Part shown: one piece after another, positions 7,362-13,395 of the stretch
How positions within the stretch are numbered: position 1 is the first letter of the stretch
How the letters are laid out: the number at the start of each line of letters is the position of its first letter
NCBI GenBank assembly: GCA_022561415.1
Contig: JADFRH010000023.1
Location: 1 to 13,593, forward strand
Length of the DNA: 13,593 nt
Origin: Planctomycetota bacterium
Lineage (GTDB): Bacteria; Planctomycetota; Phycisphaerae; UBA1845
Direction of reading: 5' to 3'
Made by a program: the position numbers and the translations under genes
Notes under the pieces: generated by a model
Database searches by the model: none
What the model saw: only the letters and a program-made list of their open reading frames with translations
Told to the model about the DNA's origin: nothing

Positions 7362-7394
7362 CGCGAACTCCCTCTACTTTGCGCGGAACACGTC

Positions 7395-7688
7395 TTAGGA
7401 AATCTTCGCCACCACGCCGCTGAACTCTTCGGCGTCGAAGGCCCGCAACATGGTGGTTCGCACGGCGTTGCCCCGACCGAGTTCGAGCACCACGGCGGCC
7501 GCTGTCGCATCGTCCGGGGCACTCAGAACGATCACACCGTCATGCGACCCGAGCGTCCAAAAGAGCGACTCGACCGTCGCGCCGGCTTTCTCGGCCGAGG
7601 CGCGAAATGCGGCCGATCGCTGTACCGAATCCTTGATCCCCCCGATCCCCTTCTCGGTGAAGTTCAGCAATACTACGTAGCGTGTCAT
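7395..7688 (-). CDS. GYD-domain protein
   Basis: A 97-aa protein matching the GYD family end to end. It begins with RYVVLLNFTEKGIGGIKDS (an N-terminal beta strand plus helix). A central LFWTLGSHDGVIVLSAPDD follows, in which SHDGV occupies the place of the family-defining G-Y-D residues. It ends with the conserved VRTTMLRAFDAEEFSGVVAKI. GYD proteins are small cytoplasmic ferredoxin-like (dimeric alpha-beta barrel type) proteins with no established biochemical role. The start has AAAGG eight bases upstream. It lies 18 bp after the thioesterase gene and 33 bp before the small membrane protein, so it is probably co-transcribed with them. Confidence 0.88.
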   Translation of the reverse strand: MTRYVVLLNFTEKGIGGIKDSVQRSAAFRASAEKAGATVESLFWTLGSHDGVIVLSAPDDATAAAVVLELGRGNAVRTTMLRAFDAEEFSGVVAKIS

Positions 7689-7706
7689 GGTCTTAGCCTT
7701 TCATCT

Positions 7707-8126
7707 TCAGGTCTTGGAGCCTTTTTCCAGAGCTTGACGCAGCCGATCCGGGATCGGCAGGGATTGAAATCTGCCCGCGTCCATTGAACAGCAGACGGCC
7801 GTGGTCTTTCCGAGGGCAACCCGCTCACCCTCGCAGCGAAACTCAATTTCATACTCGACCGAACGGTTTCCGATTTTCACGAGCCGAAGTGCCAGCTCGA
7901 GTTCGTCCTCGAACCGGGCCGGGCGAAAGTACTCGCAACTCGTCGCGACGCGCGGCCAGCTGATCTCTCTTCCCTCCTCCTCCGCCATAACGCACAGGCC
8001 TAGAGAACGCCAAAACGCGTGTTCCACTTCCTCCATGAACCGGTAGTAGTTGGCAAAGTGCAGCACACCGGCCATGTCCGTCTCGGCGAACTGCACCCGG
8101 CGTTTGATGGTAAATGGTTCTGCCAT
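7707..8126 (-). CDS. Hot-dog acyl-CoA thioesterase (4HBT/YbgC type)
   Basis: A 139-aa single hot-dog-fold protein that should hydrolyse acyl- or aroyl-CoA thioesters in the cytoplasm. The diagnostic active-site segment is present: VQFAETDMAGVLHFANYYRF at residues 11-30. Asp17 is in the position of the catalytic Asp of 4-hydroxybenzoyl-CoA thioesterase, followed by the helix EEVEHAFWRSLG. The later strands (RPARFEDELELALRLVKIG, SVEYEIEFRCEGERVALGKT) also fit. The start lies six bases after the symporter stop without a clear Shine-Dalgarno, suggesting translational reinitiation. It is close to a chorismate-lyase-like gene. That makes an aromatic CoA substrate attractive but unproven; YbgC-type short-acyl or DHNA-CoA hydrolysis are alternatives. 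Confidence 0.88.
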   Translation of the reverse strand: MAEPFTIKRRVQFAETDMAGVLHFANYYRFMEEVEHAFWRSLGLCVMAEEEGREISWPRVATSCEYFRPARFEDELELALRLVKIGNRSVEYEIEFRCEGERVALGKTTAVCCSMDAGRFQSLPIPDRLRQALEKGSKT

Positions 8127-8132
8127 GAGAGC

Positions 8133-9767
8133 TTACACCCGACCCCCGAAGAATTTCTGAATCGTAGCGGCGGACGGCGGCCTGGTCACCAGTGACACGA
8201 GAACCAGCGCCGCGGTCGACAGCCCGATGATGGTGGTCACCGGCATCATGTTCAGGAACATGTAGCTTCGGTCGGCCGCGTAGCCCGACTCACGAAACAG
8301 CCACCACCAGACGATCGTGGCCGTGATGACGCTCGCGTAGGCACCGGCCTTGGTCACACGCTTCCAATAGATGGCCGCGAAGACGAGAGGGAACAGGCTG
8401 GCAAACCCGCTGAAACACCAAATGGCCATCGAAAACACACCGCGATCCTTCAGTTTGAGTGCGAGAACGTATGTGATCACGACGATCGCCACGACGAACA
8501 CACGACCGAGCATGACCTTTTGTCGATCGCTGAGACGATCCTTGGCAAGGTAGTGCGATGCAATGTCGTTCGTGAAGATGCTTCCGATGCAGAGGAACTG
8601 TGAGTCGAGAGACGACATGATGGCCGCCAAGATACCGGCCGTCAGAAACCCACCGAGCAGCGGAGAGGTCAGCTTCTTGACCATCAGCGCCAGCACGATG
8701 TTCGGTTTGGCGAGGTCCGGCGGGATGACCCCATGCCCGTTGACCACAGCCGACGTCGCCCACACGCCGATCATGACGCACGGCACCCACACGATCATAA
8801 TCATGAGCGGGTGGGCCACCACGGACAATCGAAAGGACTTGGCCGACTTCGCGGTGAGCCAATGCTGAAACAGGTGTGGGAACATCGCGACGCTGAGCGG
8901 GATAAAGAGGTAGGTCAGGAATCCCAGTCGCGGCACGGACTCGGGCTCGTGCGGCTTGATGATCGCGGCCTCTTTGTCCTGCTCCCAGGCGGCCATTTGT
9001 TTCTCGTAGACCTGCCGATCCGCTTCGGTCACGGTCGACTTGAGCCTGGAGGGGTTGTATTGGCGAACCAGTTGCGTTGCGGCGACCGGACCGCCGAGCT
9101 TGTCGGCGATCGCGAAGAACGTGACGAAGCCCAGGACGATAAACACGATGGTCTGAAACGCGTTGGCCCAGGCCGTGCCGCGCACGCCACCGAAAAACAC
9201 GTAGATCATCACGACCGCACAGATCACGGCCGCCCCGAGCCAATAGGGTACGGCCCCATTGAGACGACCCTCGGCCGGGAACAGATCGGGAAAGGAGCCG
9301 GCCGTGAGGCTCTGAATGACCGAGCCCGCACTGATCACCCCAATGAGCAGATAAGGAATCACGAGTCCCACCAGCACGGGAAAGAGCAGCAGCCCGAGCT
9401 TGTCCGACTCGAACCGATCGCGAAAGAACTGAATCTGCGTGACGTACCCGTACTTCGCGCCGAAGGACCAGAGCTTGATACCGACAAGAAAGAAGCAGGC
9501 GGAATGAATGATGGCCGACCACGACGCCATTCTTCCGTAGGCGCCGATGCCGCCCTTGAACGCCTCGCCGCTGCTGCCGACCAGCGCGAAGGCGGTCATC
9601 GTCGTACCGAACAGTGACATCAAGAGTAGGAACGAACCGATGCCGCGAGACGCGAGAAAATAGTCGGCGGCCGTGCCGCGAAAAAAACGATTGCTGAACA
9701 GGCCCAGTGCCAAGAGCAGTCCCAGATAGCACACGACGACAACGACCGCGATCTGTCCGGGGTTCAT
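8133..9767 (-). CDS. Sodium:solute symporter family (SSS) transporter
   Basis: A 544-aa inner-membrane protein with about 13 hydrophobic segments and the SSS hallmarks. These are an early unwound-helix region SLFGTTMTAFALVGSSGEAF (51-70), the VFFGGVRGTAWANAFQ motif (190-205), and AAIMSSLDSQFLCIGSIFTND (381-401). In the last, Ser385/Ser386 match the Na2 sodium-site Ser/Ser-Thr pair of the family. A charged hydrophilic stretch at about 233-280 interrupts the membrane core; it is rich in K/E/R/D and longer than in many members. The start has GGAGGTG (minus strand, 9772-9778), and the ATG overlaps the TGA of the DUF3311 gene (ATGA), so the two are translationally coupled. Substrate cannot be read from sequence; pantothenate, proline and small organic acids are typical of the family. 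Confidence 0.93.
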   Translation of the reverse strand: MNPGQIAVVVVVCYLGLLLALGLFSNRFFRGTAADYFLASRGIGSFLLLMSLFGTTMTAFALVGSSGEAFKGGIGAYGRMASWSAIIHSACFFLVGIKLWSFGAKYGYVTQIQFFRDRFESDKLGLLLFPVLVGLVIPYLLIGVISAGSVIQSLTAGSFPDLFPAEGRLNGAVPYWLGAAVICAVVMIYVFFGGVRGTAWANAFQTIVFIVLGFVTFFAIADKLGGPVAATQLVRQYNPSRLKSTVTEADRQVYEKQMAAWEQDKEAAIIKPHEPESVPRLGFLTYLFIPLSVAMFPHLFQHWLTAKSAKSFRLSVVAHPLMIMIVWVPCVMIGVWATSAVVNGHGVIPPDLAKPNIVLALMVKKLTSPLLGGFLTAGILAAIMSSLDSQFLCIGSIFTNDIASHYLAKDRLSDRQKVMLGRVFVVAIVVITYVLALKLKDRGVFSMAIWCFSGFASLFPLVFAAIYWKRVTKAGAYASVITATIVWWWLFRESGYAADRSYMFLNMMPVTTIIGLSTAALVLVSLVTRPPSAATIQKFFGGRV

Positions 9768-10000
9768 GCGTCACCTCCGGCCGTGGTATCACTTCGTGTC
9801 GTGTCTTCTTCGAGCCCTGCAGGCCAGCAGTACCTGACCGCCATCGCCCAGAGAATCGCGGCCACGACCGAGACGCCGGCCTGGTAGGCGAGTCCGATCG
9901 GGACAAACCCCAAGACGAGCGGATCGATCCGGTCCCACCACCAGAAGTCCTGGTGAACAATCGCCAGGAGCACGATCAGGCCATAGACAAATCGTTTCAC
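9764..10000 (-). CDS. DUF3311-like small membrane protein, symporter partner
   Basis: A 78-aa protein with two membrane segments (about 3-17 and 30-56), an aromatic link HQDFWWWDRIDP, and the pattern DPLVLGFVPIGLAYQAGVSV. This matches the short DUF3311 proteins that commonly precede SSS symporters. The start codon is GTG (9998-10000), chosen because a strong AAGGAG (minus strand, 10010-10015) lies nine bases upstream and the N-terminus MKRFVYG then leads directly into a membrane helix. Its stop overlaps the symporter start by four bases. It is probably an accessory subunit or assembly factor for the symporter; the family has no firmly established mechanism. It is 39 bp after the halogenase-like gene. 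Confidence 0.8.
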   Translation of the reverse strand: MKRFVYGLIVLLAIVHQDFWWWDRIDPLVLGFVPIGLAYQAGVSVVAAILWAMAVRYCWPAGLEEDTTRSDTTAGGDA

Positions 10001-10009
10001 GAAGAGGGT

Positions 10010-10015
10010 CTCCTT
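10010..10015 (-). promoter_or_regulatory. Shine-Dalgarno for the GTG-initiated DUF3311 gene
   Basis: AAGGAG on the minus strand, nine bases before the GTG at 9998-10000. It supports the non-ATG start. Confidence 0.7.
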
Positions 10016-10039
10016 TGGGGCATCGCCGCCCGAGGAATC

Positions 10040-11290
10040 TCAGCCGGTCTCGAGCCGAACCGGAGCGGGAAGGGTAGTCCATTCCCGCATCACGTCAAAG
10101 ACCTCGCCTACTTCGTCGTTGAAGATATCACCAATGAGCAGGCGAACGATGTGGTCGCGATATTCGGGATGTTTTCGGCTGAACGCCCCGAAGCTAAATT
10201 CTCGATCGTAGAACACGTACACAAGCCGGCGAATCAGATGTAGCCCGGCCGCCAGCTTGGGGCCGAAGCAACCGAGGCGCTCAGCCGATACATCGCCGGC
10301 GCTGAGCGCATCGTGAATGGCATCCGCCGCGAATTCGCCGCTCTTGAGCGCCAGGAACACGCCGGACGAATAGACCGGATCGAGGAAGGCGAATGCATCG
10401 CCGATGAGCACCCAGCCGTCGCCGGCCACGCGCTTCGAGCGGTAAGAAAAATCGCTCGTGACATAGGCCTGACTGACGCGCTCGGCGCCATCCATTCGGC
10501 GCCGAATGCCCGGACAATTGGCGATCTCTTCTTCGAGGGTTTGCAGCGGCTGGTCGCCGCGCCCGGTGCATAGGTAACTCGGCGGCGCGACGACGCCGAT
10601 GCTCGCGACGTCATCGGAAAGCGGAATGTACCAGAACCATCCCTTGCGCTCGGGCGTGTGAATGATAATCGTCGCACCGCCGTCGCGACCCTCGTCGCGG
10701 TGTGTTCCTTTGTAGTAGGCGTAGATGGATGCGTTGCGCAGCGCCTCGTCGGGCTCGCGAATGTCGAGCTGGCGCGAGAGGACGGCCGACATGCCGGTGG
10801 CATCGACCACGACCTTGGCCCGAATTTCTTTAACGGCGCCGTCCACGACCGCGCGAACACCCACGGCCTTCTCACCCTCGAACATGACCTCTTTGACGCC
10901 AACGCCCTCGCAAACCTCCGCGCCGTGCTCGCGGGCGTTGTCCAGCATCATTTTGTCGAACTCGTCTCGCCTGACCTGCCAGGTGATCGAGCGTTCGTGT
11001 GGGTCTCGATCCGTAAAGTAGTAGGGCTGCGAATCGGAACCGGACGCCGAGACGAACTGAACGCTCTCTTTGCGTGGATAGGCCGAGGCTTTGAGTTTGT
11101 CGAGCACGCCGAGACGTTTGAACGTGTCGTAGGTCTGCGGCATGAGCGATTCGCCGATGTGATGGCGGGGGAACGTCGCCCGCTCGAGAACAAGCACCGA
11201 GCGACCGAAATCGGCGAGCAGCGTAGCGACCGTGGCGCCGGCCGGTCCGCCCCCGATGATCACACAGTCATAGTCTTTGCTAGTCGGCAT
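10040..11290 (-). CDS. Flavin-dependent halogenase-like FAD oxidoreductase
   Basis: A 416-aa member of the tryptophan-halogenase/geranylgeranyl-reductase-like FAD family. The FAD fold shows GGGPAG at 13-18, VLERATFPRHHIGESLMP (34-51), and the second FAD motif GDAFAFLDP at 297-305. Both sequence features used to recognise flavin-dependent halogenases are present. One is a WxWxIP motif (WFWYIP, 218-223). The other is FxxPxxSxG (Phe302, Pro305, Ser308, Gly310). Lys74 in PRKESVQF lies where CmlS-type enzymes carry their catalytic lysine, though that alignment is by eye. It would need reduced FAD from a separate reductase; none is seen nearby. No Shine-Dalgarno is visible; the gene starts 43 bp after the chorismate-lyase-like gene. 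It could halogenate a phenolic product of that enzyme. A non-halogenating monooxygenase or dehydrogenase of the same family remains possible. Confidence 0.85.
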   Translation of the reverse strand: MPTSKDYDCVIIGGGPAGATVATLLADFGRSVLVLERATFPRHHIGESLMPQTYDTFKRLGVLDKLKASAYPRKESVQFVSASGSDSQPYYFTDRDPHERSITWQVRRDEFDKMMLDNAREHGAEVCEGVGVKEVMFEGEKAVGVRAVVDGAVKEIRAKVVVDATGMSAVLSRQLDIREPDEALRNASIYAYYKGTHRDEGRDGGATIIIHTPERKGWFWYIPLSDDVASIGVVAPPSYLCTGRGDQPLQTLEEEIANCPGIRRRMDGAERVSQAYVTSDFSYRSKRVAGDGWVLIGDAFAFLDPVYSSGVFLALKSGEFAADAIHDALSAGDVSAERLGCFGPKLAAGLHLIRRLVYVFYDREFSFGAFSRKHPEYRDHIVRLLIGDIFNDEVGEVFDVMREWTTLPAPVRLETG

Positions 11291-11333
11291 GGGTGGTTGT
11301 GTTGGAAATCAGAAGCCGGGGTTGCCGGCTATG

Positions 11334-11909
11334 TCACTCGAGCGGCGCGCCGGTCACGACCTCCAGTAGCTCGATGGCCGGCTGGTCATCGCAATAAATG
11401 GTACCCACGCGCCCATACGTATCGAACGCGGTCGCGCAGTCAAACGATTTCAGTAGCCGCGCTTGCGGACCGAGCCGCAGGTACCACCTCGGCTCGATCC
11501 GGCGGAGCACGTCGTGTTCGATCAGAATGTCGCCGAGCGGCGTGTCGCGCCGCAGGATCGCCTCACGCACCGGCTCGGTCGTAAACGACAGATCGATTCT
11601 CACCAGGCCGCACTCAACGATGGTATCCGAACCGGTCGGTGTGAGCACGACTTGTCGGTGGTAAAGATCGTCCTCAATCTGTTCGTGCAGAACCCGAAGC
11701 TCGACCGGACGACCGTAGTGGCCGGTGAGCGTGGTGGTCATGTGATCGTGATGCACCAGGAGGTCGTGAAACGGAGGAGGGATTTCGTCGGGTCCAACCT
11801 CGTGTACGGTCGTTGCGGCGATCTGCGCCGCCGTGAAGCCGTCGCACAAGTCCCTCAGCGCCTCGTCGACGCTCTTGTAGTCGATCAATCGTGGTCGCAC
11901 CGGAGTCAT
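11334..11909 (-). CDS. Chorismate-lyase-like protein (UbiC / DUF98 family)
   Basis: A 191-aa cytoplasmic protein. The pattern PFHDLLVHHDHMTTTLTGHYGRPVELRV (46-73), YHRQVVL (83-89), GLVRIDL, then TPLGDILIEHDVLRRIEP (123-140) and PAIELLEVV (177-185) fits the chorismate pyruvate-lyase fold. By eye, Arg85 corresponds to UbiC Arg76, Leu125 to UbiC Leu114 (TPLG segment), and Glu183 or Glu180 to UbiC Glu155, so the active site looks intact. The expected reaction is chorismate to 4-hydroxybenzoate plus pyruvate. Its ATG overlaps the stop of the radical SAM gene (ATGA, 11906-11909), so the two are translationally coupled. The flavin halogenase-like gene follows. No ubiquinone genes (ubiA, ubiD) are in the window, so 4-hydroxybenzoate may feed a specialised product. 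Identification is from motif recognition only. Confidence 0.75.
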   Translation of the reverse strand: MTPVRPRLIDYKSVDEALRDLCDGFTAAQIAATTVHEVGPDEIPPPFHDLLVHHDHMTTTLTGHYGRPVELRVLHEQIEDDLYHRQVVLTPTGSDTIVECGLVRIDLSFTTEPVREAILRRDTPLGDILIEHDVLRRIEPRWYLRLGPQARLLKSFDCATAFDTYGRVGTIYCDDQPAIELLEVVTGAPLE

Positions 11910-13246
11910 GTATAGCGGATGCTCCGAAACTGCGGCTCGAAGAAACGGAGCATCAGCCCATCAGCGCAGAGCAGGCCGCTGCGGGTCAGACGCATCTCAT
12001 CGCCATCGACCTGAGCAAATCCGTCGTCGACCAGCGATTGGATCGGCTCGGCAAACACATCCGACACCTCTACACCGAACTTATCGCGGAAATAGGCCGC
12101 ATCGATGCGCCCGAGCTTCAGCTGCAACGCAAACTCGCGGATCAATCGCTGATGGTCGGTCACCGGAAGCGCCCGGGCGATGGGAAGCTCGCCTTCCTGT
12201 AGCGTCGAGACGTAGGTCTCCCAGTCATCGGCGTTTTGGAAGTGCATACCGGCGACGTGCGAGAACGAGGCCACGCCGGTGCCGATCATGTCGGCCCCGC
12301 GCCAGAGCGCGTCGCGATAGATGAAGTCCACCTGCCGCCCGTTGATGGCCGGCTTCGTCACGGTGTAGGCACTCGATACGACGTAACCCGCCTGCTCGAA
12401 CTGGCAAAACGCATAATCGACCCAGGCGCGCTTGGTGGCCGTGTCTGCCACCGAGATCGACTTGCCGGTTTCCTTGGCCTCGCGCACGAAGACCGTGTTG
12501 TGCGGCAGTTCCATTTGATAGATCGTGAGACTGTCGGGAGCGAGCTCGAGCGCGGTGGCGACGGCCTTTTTCCACTTGGCCTCGGTGTCGCCGAGCAGAC
12601 CCGCAATCAGGTCGATGTTGAGATGATCGAACCCGACCTCGCGGGCCATGTCGTAGGCGCGAAAAACGTCAGGCGACTTGTGCCCCCGCCCGTTGAGCGT
12701 TAGCACGTCGTCGTCGAAGTGCTCGACGCCCAGGCTCAGCCGTGTTACGCCAATGGCCTTGACCGTTTCGAGCTTGCTCTTGCGAAACGTGCCCGGCTCG
12801 CACTCGAACGTGACCTCGCGCGCGGCGTCCCACCGCCAGTGCTTCGAGATGCGGTCGATCAGGCGCTGAAGCTGATCGCTACTGAGAAACGACGGCGTGC
12901 CGCCGCCGAAGTAGACAAAGTCGAACTCGCGACCCGCGAACGCGGACCGCTGGGCGTACAGTTCCGTCTCGTGAGCGAGAGCGTCGATGTACGTATCGAC
13001 GTCGTTCGAGTTCTTGTCGGTGTACACGCGGAAGTAGCAGAACTTGCAACGCTGCCGGCAAAACGGAATGTGAAGATAGAGCCCCAGCGGCGCCGCGTCG
13101 GTGCCGGCCGCCTTCGCATCCAGCGATTCGATGGCGGCCGGAACGTTCTGGGGCGTCCATACCGAAAACGGCGGATAGTTCGCGATGAAATAGTTGCCGA
13201 CCTCCGGCGATCCCGAAGCAATTTGCACTTCCATAGGCCTGTTCAC
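11906..13246 (-). CDS. HemN/HemW-like radical SAM enzyme
   Basis: A 446-aa protein from the GTG at 13244-13246; the in-frame ATG at 13232-13234 (442 aa, AGG four bases upstream) is about equally plausible. The radical SAM 4Fe-4S motif is CRQRCKFC (Cys63, Cys67, Cys70), inside LYLHIPFC...FRVYTDKN. The SAM-binding GGGTPS is at 114-119, and FECEPGTF, LSLGVEHFDD and LNIDLIAGL follow as in HemN-type TIM barrels. A HemN C-terminal domain covers about 360-436. The fourth Cys of true HemN is replaced by Phe72, so coproporphyrinogen oxidase activity is unlikely. The HemW heme-chaperone HNxxYW-like motif is also absent; the place is taken by FIYRDALWRGADMIGTG. It therefore belongs to a specialised HemN-like subgroup, some of which catalyse methyl transfer or cyclopropanation in natural-product pathways. 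It is the first gene of the leftward operon. Confidence 0.9.
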   Translation of the reverse strand: MNRPMEVQIASGSPEVGNYFIANYPPFSVWTPQNVPAAIESLDAKAAGTDAAPLGLYLHIPFCRQRCKFCYFRVYTDKNSNDVDTYIDALAHETELYAQRSAFAGREFDFVYFGGGTPSFLSSDQLQRLIDRISKHWRWDAAREVTFECEPGTFRKSKLETVKAIGVTRLSLGVEHFDDDVLTLNGRGHKSPDVFRAYDMAREVGFDHLNIDLIAGLLGDTEAKWKKAVATALELAPDSLTIYQMELPHNTVFVREAKETGKSISVADTATKRAWVDYAFCQFEQAGYVVSSAYTVTKPAINGRQVDFIYRDALWRGADMIGTGVASFSHVAGMHFQNADDWETYVSTLQEGELPIARALPVTDHQRLIREFALQLKLGRIDAAYFRDKFGVEVSDVFAEPIQSLVDDGFAQVDGDEMRLTRSGLLCADGLMLRFFEPQFRSIRYT

Positions 13247-13310
13247 TCACTCGACAAGACCGCCCACCGGCACCTCACCATCCAATCGATCAAGGCAATC
13301 GGGCACGGCC

Positions 13311-13335
13311 TTTCCGGCTCTTACTATACCGGAAA
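13311..13335. promoter_or_regulatory. Inverted repeat TTTCCGG-N11-CCGGAAA, candidate operator or 5' leader hairpin
   Basis: A perfect 7-bp inverted repeat, TTTCCGG at 13311-13317 and CCGGAAA at 13329-13335. It lies 64 bp upstream of the radical SAM start, and the 11-base spacer overlaps a TATAGT sequence (minus strand, 13323-13328) that could serve as a -10 element. No good -35 is seen at the right distance. A dimeric regulator binding here would cover the -10; alternatively the arms could pair in a leader RNA. Confidence 0.4.
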
Positions 13336-13351
13336 ACGCCTGTGTTTGCTC

Positions 13352-13380
13352 TGTAACAACCTGTCAGACATAGAGTTACA
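13352..13380. promoter_or_regulatory. Concentric dyad TGTAAC-N4-TGTC-A-GACA-N4-GTTACA, candidate operator
   Basis: Two inverted-repeat pairs share the same centre at 13366. TGTAAC (13352-13357) pairs with GTTACA (13375-13380), and TGTC (13362-13365) pairs with GACA (13367-13370). Twenty of 28 flanking positions are symmetric. It sits about 106 bp upstream of the radical SAM start in a stretch visibly richer in A+T than the genes. This is the form expected of a binding site for a dimeric transcription factor; the regulator is unknown. Confidence 0.4.
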
Positions 13381-13395
13381 AACGCTATGACCGCG

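Noticed and set aside
8290..9960. 556-codon open frame on the minus strand, overlapping the symporter in another frame
   Set aside because: Its translation is Arg/Ser/Gly-rich with no domain, while the symporter frame has clear membrane segments and family motifs. Length alone is a G+C effect.
11906..13246. Housekeeping HemN or HemW
   Set aside because: The fourth Cys of HemN and the HemW HNxxYW-type motif are both missing, and the gene is coupled to a chorismate-lyase-like gene.
12719..13390. 223-codon plus-strand frame over the radical SAM gene
   Set aside because: Antisense to the CX3CX2C and GGGTPS coding region; no recognisable protein features.
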